A stretch of DNA of 64,000 nt, from positions 310,001 to 374,000 of the forward strand of contig CAVYTS010000026.1 in NCBI GenBank assembly GCA_963771305.1, read 5' to 3'. This stretch comes from CAJCIT01 sp963771305 (GTDB lineage: Bacteria; Acidobacteriota; Terriglobia; Bryobacterales; Bryobacteraceae). Positions 43,153 to 49,808 of this stretch are shown here, piece after piece (position 1 is the first letter of the stretch; each line of letters starts with the position of its first letter). The position numbers and the translations under genes are program-made. The notes under the pieces were generated by a model that did not search any database, was not told the DNA's origin, and saw only the letters and a program-made list of their open reading frames with translations.

Positions 43153-43572
43153 TTAACGGGCGGCTCGGGCAAGTGCCACGATGCGAGTCGTCGAAGCCTC
43201 TTCATCGAGTACTTGCGGATGAGAGATCGCGTAGCCCTTCGAGGCTGTCCAGACCTCAGACAGGAAGCAAGTGCCTTGCCCGCACTTGAAGATCATCACC
43301 GGCCCGCGCGCTTCGGTCTTGGCGGTGGGTTCGAGTGAACTAACCGCTGGCACAAACGATTTCTTCATGGTGTCGGCGTTAGTCAGAACCAGCGGCATGC
43401 TGTTGCCGTGCTGCGTCTCCAGAGTGTAGGTCCCGCTCTCATAACTGGCCAGCTTGCTCTGGAACGAGAAGGGGATATTGGCCTTAGCTGCTTCTTGGGC
43501 CTGGATCGACTGAGTTCCGAACAGCATCAAAGCCGCCGCAGACACCCCGATATAACTAAGTACGTTTTTCAT
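43153..43572 (-). CDS. small exported acidobacterial protein, paralogue 2
   Basis: A 139-residue protein nearly identical to the product at 7267-7686. It has the same signal peptide form (MKNVLSYIGVSAAALMLFG), 'ANIPFSFQSKLASYESGTYT', and the two-cysteine segment 'FKCGQGTCFLSEVWTASKGY'. Differences cluster around residues 65-75 ('TNADTMKKSFVPAV'). It has the same AAGGAG leader and upstream blocks. It lies upstream of the LytS-like kinase on the same strand, separated by a terminator. Function unknown. Confidence 0.8.
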   Translation of the reverse strand: MKNVLSYIGVSAAALMLFGTQSIQAQEAAKANIPFSFQSKLASYESGTYTLETQHGNSMPLVLTNADTMKKSFVPAVSSLEPTAKTEARGPVMIFKCGQGTCFLSEVWTASKGYAISHPQVLDEEASTTRIVALARAAR

Positions 43573-43830
43573 TTTAGGTCTCCTTTTGACCGGCTTCCGG
43601 TTCGAATCTCACTTTGATTTCCGGTTGCTCTTGCCCTCTAACAATGCACTTCGGAAGCCTGCCTGAAAGGCCTTCGTATGTAAGCGGTGTCAGTCGCCAA
43701 GTGCTTGAAACCGCGTCCGCCTGCAAGACTTACTACTTAAGAACGACGCGCCGTGGTGGCACAGGAGGGATATTTCTGTAGCATGCAGCGGTTAATTCAG
43801 CGCCCTCAGTAACATTTGGCAATTGATGTG
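43573..43830 (-). promoter_or_regulatory. conserved regulatory region of paralogue 2
   Basis: It matches 7687-7945 in long blocks (ACAATGCACTTCGGAAGCCT, ATGTAAGCG, CGCCAAGTGCTTGAAACC, and the distal GATGTGCTG) with divergent bases between. Nothing coding is seen in 43573-43934 apart from this. Confidence 0.5.
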
Positions 43831-43934
43831 CTGCTCTCTCGTCATAGCGAGTATGGACCGAAGGGTCGTTGCCTCGACAACCCGCTCGCCTGACAAAGGC
43901 GGCAAGCCCTCCAGGTAGACTGGTCGGGCGTTCG

Positions 43935-44737
43935 ATGCAAATTCATTTCATCTCCGGTCTTCCGCGGTCTGGGTCCACGCTGCTCGAAGGTATTCTTCGC
44001 CAGAATCCCCGCTTTCACGCTGCCATCTCCGGCCCCATGTCGGAGATGTTCACCGGCCTCGTGCGGAGCATGAGCGGCTTCAACGATGCCTCCATCTTCA
44101 TCTCCGACGACCAACGCGAAAGGGTTCTCCGGTCGCTGTTCGAAGCCTACTATGCCGATCTTGCAGAGGGCGAAGTAATCTTCGATACCAGCCGCAACTG
44201 GTGCTCCCTTATCCCGGCGCTATGCGAACTATTCCCCACGGCGCGCGTCGTGTGCTGTGTTCGCAGCCCTGCTTGGATTCTCGACAGTATTGAACGGCAT
44301 GTTCAGCAGAAGGCGCTCGGAACGCAACGCATGTTCAATCATGATCCCAAGGGAAACGAGTACACGCGGGTTGAGGCACTCACTGGCAAAGATGGCTTCG
44401 TGAAAAGGGCGCGGGGCAATTTACGCCAGGCATGGTTCGGCGAGTTTGCCGGCCGGCTGATCGCAGTTCGTTATGAATCTCTCGTGCAGCAACCGAAAGA
44501 GACGATCGGTTGTACGACTAAATCGCCGAGCCGCGATACGCTCACGATTTCGATAGAGTCGAGTACGACGAACCGCTGTTCGATGCCAATATGGGCCTCC
44601 CGGGCTTTCACCGCGTTTCAGGTCCAGTCAGAGCCGGCACGCGGGAAACAATCCTTCCACCGGAACTTTTTGCCCAGCGCGATCAATGTTTCTGGAGTGC
44701 CAAAGACCAGAATCCCCGCGGCGTGTTGATCTTGTAG
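43935..44737 (+). pseudogene. sulfotransferase-family gene, frameshifted
   Basis: ATG 43935 opens 'MQIHFISGLPRSGSTLLEGI', the 5'-phosphosulphate-binding loop of PAPS-dependent sulfotransferases, followed by 'VVCCVRSPAWILDSIERHVQ' (3'-phosphate site) and 'RLIAVRYESLVQQPKETI'. After about 44503 the homologous text shifts one frame: 'RLYD', an in-frame TAA at 44519-44521, then 'IAEPRYAHDFDRVEYDEPLF' and 'GLPGFHRVSGPVR' to TAG 44735-44737. So one deletion and one stop break the C-terminal third. The enzyme would have sulphated a substrate; its place just upstream of the precursor peptides suggests a lost tailoring step. Confidence 0.8.
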
Positions 44738-45126
44738 GACCGGCAGAACTAGCGATGCTTACGGCAGATTCTCCGATTCGACTCACGTCACACGCCACAG
44801 CAACTGGGCTAGAGGCGGTTGCCGCCAGCACGAGCGGGCCAAGATAATCGATAGCACTTAGAGATAAGAAAACGAAGCTTGTAGGCGATGAAGAACCCAG
44901 GCCGCGGCAGTCAATGAGCGGCCAACTTGTGCCGGCTGCCGTCGTTTTGTGAGGTTTAATGGGCCGATCGCGCTGCTACGTAGGCCATTAGCATCTCTCC
45001 CTGGACTGACTGGTGCGGCAAATGCTAGAGAAAAGCCAGCTATCGGCCAGCCCGCTGACTAAGATATCTTGCTACACTCATTTGAGCATGATCCCGGAGT
45101 TCCGGGATCGAAAGGACAGTTAAAAA
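44738..45126 (+). other. 389-bp stretch upstream of the precursor peptides
   Basis: No convincing gene is seen; a 30-codon frame from ATG 44757 has no support. The promoter for the peptide cassette should be here, but I cannot fix its boxes. The only clear signal is the dyad at 45090-45109. Confidence 0.5.
45090..45109 (+). promoter_or_regulatory. perfect dyad just before the ribosome-binding site of precursor 1
   Basis: GATCCCGGA-GT-TCCGGGATC has 9-bp arms with a 2-base centre. AAAGGA follows at 45111-45116, then the ATG at 45127. It could be an operator or, in RNA, a hairpin (8-bp stem, AGTT loop) next to the ribosome-binding site. Confidence 0.55.
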
Positions 45127-45276
45127 ATGCCAACCAACGAAGAACTCGAACAAGACCAGTTGGTCAAAGACCAGCCGGTGGCGGCAGACTTGGAAACGAA
45201 GACCGAAGAGATTCCCTCCGAAGACGCGGATACCATTTCCGGCGGCTGGGAAAAGCAAAACGGCGGCGAGTTCTGA
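45127..45276 (+). CDS. double-glycine leader peptide, putative exported peptide precursor 1
   Basis: A 49-residue acidic peptide. The leader (1-40) is rich in Glu and Asp and ends 'EDADTISGG', with Gly39-Gly40 as the expected C39-peptidase cut site. The remaining core is WEKQNGGEF (9 residues). AAAGGA lies 10 bases before the ATG. The same 'EDA(D/E)xI(S/A)GG' ending occurs in the next small gene, and a C39 exporter gene follows on the same strand. No modifying enzyme apart from the broken sulfotransferase is visible, so the final product is unknown. Confidence 0.75.
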   Translation: MPTNEELEQDQLVKDQPVAADLETKTEEIPSEDADTISGGWEKQNGGEF

Positions 45277-45412
45277 CTTCGGCTCCACAATTGTCTTTGA
45301 CTTCCAGGCCGGATCCCTTTAGGGTCTATCCATCCGAACACCCCGAGGACCCGGAATTCGTCAGAAAGAGCATAATGTCAACCACCAGGGATTGCCCATC
45401 AATGATGAGTCA

Positions 45413-45526
45413 ATGAAAGACGAACTTGCCGCCGCAGAATCGGAACACACAAACGAAGAACTGAAGCACGAAGATGCCGAGAAGATTGCCGGCGGCCACG
45501 GCGCCAAGATCGTGCAGCCTTGCTAG
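45413..45526 (+). CDS. double-glycine leader peptide, putative exported peptide precursor 2
   Basis: A 37-residue peptide from ATG 45413. The leader 'EELKHEDAEKIAGG' ends at Gly27-Gly28, leaving the core HGAKIVQPC, which has a C-terminal Cys. The leader closely matches that of precursor 1. Ribosome-binding site support is weak (GATGAG); an in-frame TTG at 45392, with AGGGA close by, would add seven residues. Its length is below usual gene-calling limits, so it is easily missed. Confidence 0.68.
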   Translation: MKDELAAAESEHTNEELKHEDAEKIAGGHGAKIVQPC

Positions 45527-45724
45527 TCCTCGCTCAGCACAGGCGATGAGAGCAAACTTAGAGTAAATATCTCACCTCGTAGTTCATCCAACCCCAACCA
45601 ACGCGCTGAAACTTCTGGCTTTCCTACGCGAAACGCCGTATCCTGATCACCAAAGCCATCCATCGCAAGCACCTGAGGCCGGCGTTTGGGTGCTCGAATC
45701 GATACAAGAAGGTAAACCGACTCA

Positions 45725-46249
45725 ATGAGGAAAGCGCTTTATTTCCTGGGAATATTGAACGACGCCGACATCGACTGGCTGGTGGCCGCCGGGAGCCGCC
45801 GCGAAGTTGGCTCCGGCAGCAAGCTGATTGAGGAGGGCCGCCAGATCGATTCCGTTTATCTTGTTATCGATGGCGCGTTCTCCGTGCGCACCGCTGCCCT
45901 CGGTGGACGCGAAGTCGCGCGGCTGTTGTCGGGTGAGGTCATGGGCGAAATGTCGTTTGTCGATAATGCCCCTCCATCCGCCACGGTGGTGGCGCTGGAG
46001 CCTTCCCTGGTGTTGGATGTTCCGCGCCGTCGTCTCAATGCGAAACTGGCTGAGGACCCGGCGTTCGGCGCACGTTTTTACCGCGCGCTGGCGATGTCCC
46101 TGGCGGCTCGCCTGCGGCATTCGGTAGCCGCGCTGGCCGGTGGCTCGGCGATGGAGACCGAAGGGGAGATGGGCTTTGATGCGCTGGATAATGTTTCCAT
46201 GGCCGGCGCGCGTTTCGACTGGATACAGCGCCGCCTGAGGTCGGAATAA
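45725..46249 (+). CDS. cyclic-nucleotide-binding-domain protein
   Basis: A 174-residue protein. A CRP-type cNMP-binding beta-barrel spans about 8-120 ('GSGSKLIEEGRQIDSVYLVIDGAFSV', split: LIEEGRQIDSVYLVIDG; 'LLSGEVMGEMSFVDNAPPSATVVA', split: GEVMGEMSFVD). There is no helix-turn-helix after it, so it is not a CRP-like transcription factor. The phosphate-binding Arg position reads 'NAPPSAT', where CRP has RSA, so nucleotide binding is uncertain. Proteins of this kind often accompany NHLM-type exporters and may gate export. The HlyD gene starts 24 bp downstream. Confidence 0.82.
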   Translation: MRKALYFLGILNDADIDWLVAAGSRREVGSGSKLIEEGRQIDSVYLVIDGAFSVRTAALGGREVARLLSGEVMGEMSFVDNAPPSATVVALEPSLVLDVPRRRLNAKLAEDPAFGARFYRALAMSLAARLRHSVAALAGGSAMETEGEMGFDALDNVSMAGARFDWIQRRLRSE

Positions 46250-46273
46250 GAATCGACGCGGAGATCGCACTGA

Positions 46274-47605
46274 ATGGCTGAGCCGGATAAGAAACTATTC
46301 CGCAAGGAAGCGCTCGAGCGCTTTTCGTCGCCTGACAATCTGGAGCAGCTGATGCCGGTTGCCGGCGCCAAGGACTGGCTGTTGATCGTGGTCGCCGGCG
46401 CATTGCTCGTTCTCGTCGGTGTTTGGTGCGTTGTAGGGCGCGTCCCCACTCTCGCAACAGGACGCGGCGTAATTCTGCGGCCGCGCCAATTGACGCAGGC
46501 GCAAGCCAGCGCCGCCGGCCGTATTCTCTCGCTGCATGTGCGCACCGGCGATCATGTCAAGGAGGGCGACTTAATCGCCAATGTCGATCAGGCCGACATT
46601 GTGAAGCGCATCGAAGAAAACCGCCGGGGCGTAGAAATTCTGGAAGAACAGGACCGCCGCAAGAATGAGGCGGAAAGCAGTCAGCTTTCCCTGCAAGCCC
46701 AGCAGGACGCAATGGAGCGTACGGGCCTGGAGGCCCAACGAAACAATCTGAACAAGAGCCTGTCAGATGCCAACGGCCTGAAGCCCGTTCTCGAAGCTCG
46801 TGCCGAAGCCATCCGCAAACTGGTGAAAGAAGGCCTGCTGGGCTCAGCGGCTCAGGAGGTTTCTGACGTCCAATCGGCGGCGCGAGATAACGACGCGAAG
46901 ATTTACGACTACACGGCGCGATTGTCCCAGATTGATGGCCAACTGGAGCAAATCGAAACCCGCCGGGCTGCGTTGGGTAAACAGATCCTGACGGATTCGA
47001 CAGCGCGGCGAAATGAGATCGGCAACCTCCACAAGAGTATCGATCTCGACAGCTTCCAAATTGTGCGCGATGGCAACATTCGCAGCCAGTATTCCGGCCG
47101 CGTAGCGGAAGTGATGGCCGCCGTGGGCCAGGTGGTTCCGGCAGGCGGCAAGTTGCTCACTCTTGACGCTGACGATCCCGCTGATTCTCACCAAGGTGCG
47201 GGGCTCATCAGCATTTCGTATTATCCGGTGAAGGATGGTAAGCAAATCCAGCCTGGGATGCGGATTCAAGTTACTCCCGACACAGTGGAACGCGAGCGTT
47301 TCGGCGGCATCGACGGAACCGTGACAGCGGTCTCGCCCATTCCGGTCACCAAAGAAGGAGCAATCGGCACCATCGGCAACGCCGAGGTGGTGCAGAACTT
47401 GATGCCCGATGGCGTCTATATCGAAGTTCAGGCGCGGCTTGAACGCGATCCCGCAACAGCGAGCGGCTACAAGTGGTCATCATCCAAAGGACCGGATATC
47501 CGCATCACGTCGGGGCTCACCAATTCCGCTCGCGTTACCATTGAGGGCCGCGCGCCCGTGACGTATTTGCTGCCTATCCTGAGGGAAGCATCAGGAGTTT
47601 ATTGA
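46274..47605 (+). CDS. HlyD-type adaptor of an NHLM bacteriocin export system
   Basis: A 443-residue membrane-fusion protein. One helix (about 36-58) anchors it. A lipoyl-like hairpin ('GRILSLHVRTGDHVKEGDLIANVDQ', split: LHVRTGDHVKEGDLIA) flanks a long coiled-coil (about 115-240), and a beta-barrel region ends 'VTIEGRAPVTYLLPILREASGVY' (split). It would link the inner-membrane ABC proteins to an outer-membrane channel, which is not encoded here. Family level: NHLM secretion HlyD. The next gene starts 1 bp after its stop. Confidence 0.9.
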   Translation: MAEPDKKLFRKEALERFSSPDNLEQLMPVAGAKDWLLIVVAGALLVLVGVWCVVGRVPTLATGRGVILRPRQLTQAQASAAGRILSLHVRTGDHVKEGDLIANVDQADIVKRIEENRRGVEILEEQDRRKNEAESSQLSLQAQQDAMERTGLEAQRNNLNKSLSDANGLKPVLEARAEAIRKLVKEGLLGSAAQEVSDVQSAARDNDAKIYDYTARLSQIDGQLEQIETRRAALGKQILTDSTARRNEIGNLHKSIDLDSFQIVRDGNIRSQYSGRVAEVMAAVGQVVPAGGKLLTLDADDPADSHQGAGLISISYYPVKDGKQIQPGMRIQVTPDTVERERFGGIDGTVTAVSPIPVTKEGAIGTIGNAEVVQNLMPDGVYIEVQARLERDPATASGYKWSSSKGPDIRITSGLTNSARVTIEGRAPVTYLLPILREASGVY

Positions 47606-47606
47606 G

Positions 47607-49808
47607 GTGGGTCAGCAGCCCGAGTCACCGCTTCCCAGCTCCCGTGTACGAACGCCCATGATCCTCCAGATGGAGGCTGTCGAATGTGGGGCGGCCGCCC
47701 TGGCCATCATTCTGGCGTACTACGGCCGCATCGTGCCGTTGGCCACGCTGCGCCGCGATTGCGGTGTCTCGCGCGACGGCTCCAAGTGCTCCAACATCCT
47801 CAAGGCGGCGCAGACCTATGGAATGGCGGCCAAGGCCTACAAGCGCGACATGGACGCGTTGAAGAAGTCGGCCTACCCTTATATCGTCTTCTGGAACTTC
47901 AACCATTTTCTGGTGGTGGAGGGTTACCGCAAGGGGCGAGTGTATCTGAATGATCCGGGGGCCGGTCCGCGCTCTGTCCCGCTCGAAGAATTCGATCGTT
48001 CGTATACCGGTGTGATGATGGCGCTGACGCCGGGTCCGGATTTCAAACGCGGCGGCTCAAAACCGAGTTTGCTGAGAGGTCTGTGGAAGCGGCTGCGAGG
48101 CTCGCTGATTCCCGTCTTCGCCGCAGTCTGCGCGGCGCTCCTACTGGTGGCGCCCGGATTGGCTGTGCCGGCCATGATGGCGGCATTCGTCGACCGCGTG
48201 CTGGTGGACGGCCAAACTGACTGGGGCCGCCCGCTGGTGCTGGGGATGCTCATCGCGGCGCTGCTGCGGGGCCTACTGGGGGCCATTGAATTCCGTATCC
48301 TCCGCCGGCTCCAGATCCGGCTTGCGGTCGGCAATTCGGGTCGCTTCGTGAAGCACCTCCTGAAACTTCCCGCTTCGTATTACGCGCAGCGCTACGCGGG
48401 CGAAGTCAGCAGCCGCATTGCGCTCAACGACAACGTCGCATTAATCCTGTCGGGCCAGCTCGCCACCACTTCCATTGATGCCTTGATGATGGTTTTCTAC
48501 ATGGTCGTCATGTGGGAATTCAATCGCTCTCTCACGGTGGTTGCGGTGGCCTTTGCCGTCGCGAATTTCGGCATCATGCAGTGGGTGGCGCGCCGCCGCG
48601 TCGAGGGCAATGTCCGCTTGTCCATGTCGCAGGGCCGCGTCGGCGGCGTGGGCATCGCCGGCCTGCAGAGCATTCGCACCATCAAGGCCTCCGGGCTCGA
48701 ATCCGACTTTTTCTCGCGCTGGGCGGGCTTCTTCGCCAACATGTATAACTCGATGCAGGACCTCAGCGTCGTGAATTATTACGTGGGGGTTGTGCCGCCG
48801 CTGCTCTTCGCGCTCATGACAGCTTCGGTGCTCCTGGTGGGTGGGCTCGAGGTAATGCACGGGCGGATGAGCATTGGCATGCTGGTGGCCTTCCAAAGCC
48901 TGGCCGCCAGCTTTCTGCATCCGGTCAACAGCCTGGTTGGGCTCGGCGCGAGCGTTCAGGCATTGGGAGGTGACCTCAGCCGCCTCGACGATGTGCTTAG
49001 CAGTCCCGCTCCCAACGAACCCTCGCTCGCTTCGGTTCCGGAGATGCCGGTGCGCCTGCGCGGCCACGTCGAGTTCCGCGACGTCACCTTCGGTTACAGC
49101 CCGGTGGCGCCACCCCTCATATCGAATCTCTCCTTCCACGTACACCCAGGCCAGCGCATTGCCTTTGTAGGTGGAAGCGGTTCCGGAAAGTCGACTGTCG
49201 TCCGCCTCCTCGCCGGCCTATATTCCCCGCTTTCCGGGGAGATCCTCTTCGACGGCATTCCGGCCAGTTCTATCCCTCGCGAGATTCTCGCCAATTCCAT
49301 GGCGATGGTCGACCAGGACATACTGCTATTCAAAGGCAGCGTGCGGGACAACTTGACGCTGTGGGACGCCACCACGCCGAAGGCCAGTCTCTCGCGTGCC
49401 TGCCAGGATGCCCAGATCGAAAGCGTCATCGACGCTCTGCCCGAAGGTTATGCCAGCGAATTGCTCGAAGGCGCCGCCAATCTCAGTGGCGGCCAGCGGC
49501 AGCGTCTGGAAATCGCACGCGCCTTGTCGGCCGACCCCTCCATCCTCATCATGGACGAAGCCACCAGCGCGCTCGATTCGGAAACAGAACTGATGGTCGA
49601 CCGCGGTATCCGTGCCCGTGGCTGTACCTGTTTCATCGTGGCGCATCGCTTGAGCACGGTACGCGACAGCGATGAGATTATCGTCCTCGACCAAGGCCGA
49701 GTCGCCGAGCGCGGAACTCACGATGACCTGATCCGCGGTAACGGGCACTACGCGCGGTTGCTGGCTGACGATGAGGAAGTCAACGAAGAGGGAGTGCCGG
49801 CCGCATGA
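47607..49808 (+). CDS. C39-peptidase ABC exporter (NHLM ABC1-type)
   Basis: A 733-residue bacteriocin-type exporter. The C39 peptidase (about 17-135) shows its complete triad: Cys27 in 'QMEAVECGAAAL', His100 in 'NFNHFLVVEG', Asp116 in 'LNDPGAGP'. Six membrane helices (about 165-460) are followed by the ATPase: Walker A 'GGSGSGKST', signature 'LSGGQRQRLEIARAL', Walker B 'ILIMDEATSALD'. It should cut double-glycine leaders during export. The start is GTG with CAGGAG upstream. Its stop overlaps the next ATG (ATGA). Confidence 0.94.
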   Translation: MGQQPESPLPSSRVRTPMILQMEAVECGAAALAIILAYYGRIVPLATLRRDCGVSRDGSKCSNILKAAQTYGMAAKAYKRDMDALKKSAYPYIVFWNFNHFLVVEGYRKGRVYLNDPGAGPRSVPLEEFDRSYTGVMMALTPGPDFKRGGSKPSLLRGLWKRLRGSLIPVFAAVCAALLLVAPGLAVPAMMAAFVDRVLVDGQTDWGRPLVLGMLIAALLRGLLGAIEFRILRRLQIRLAVGNSGRFVKHLLKLPASYYAQRYAGEVSSRIALNDNVALILSGQLATTSIDALMMVFYMVVMWEFNRSLTVVAVAFAVANFGIMQWVARRRVEGNVRLSMSQGRVGGVGIAGLQSIRTIKASGLESDFFSRWAGFFANMYNSMQDLSVVNYYVGVVPPLLFALMTASVLLVGGLEVMHGRMSIGMLVAFQSLAASFLHPVNSLVGLGASVQALGGDLSRLDDVLSSPAPNEPSLASVPEMPVRLRGHVEFRDVTFGYSPVAPPLISNLSFHVHPGQRIAFVGGSGSGKSTVVRLLAGLYSPLSGEILFDGIPASSIPREILANSMAMVDQDILLFKGSVRDNLTLWDATTPKASLSRACQDAQIESVIDALPEGYASELLEGAANLSGGQRQRLEIARALSADPSILIMDEATSALDSETELMVDRGIRARGCTCFIVAHRLSTVRDSDEIIVLDQGRVAERGTHDDLIRGNGHYARLLADDEEVNEEGVPAA

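Noticed and set aside
44757..44849. A 30-codon frame after the broken sulfotransferase as a third precursor
   Set aside because: It has no double-glycine leader, no acidic leader and no ribosome-binding site.
45069..45416. A 115-codon plus-strand frame across precursor 1
   Set aside because: Arg-rich shadow in another frame; the double-glycine peptide frame has the ribosome-binding site and the leader motif.
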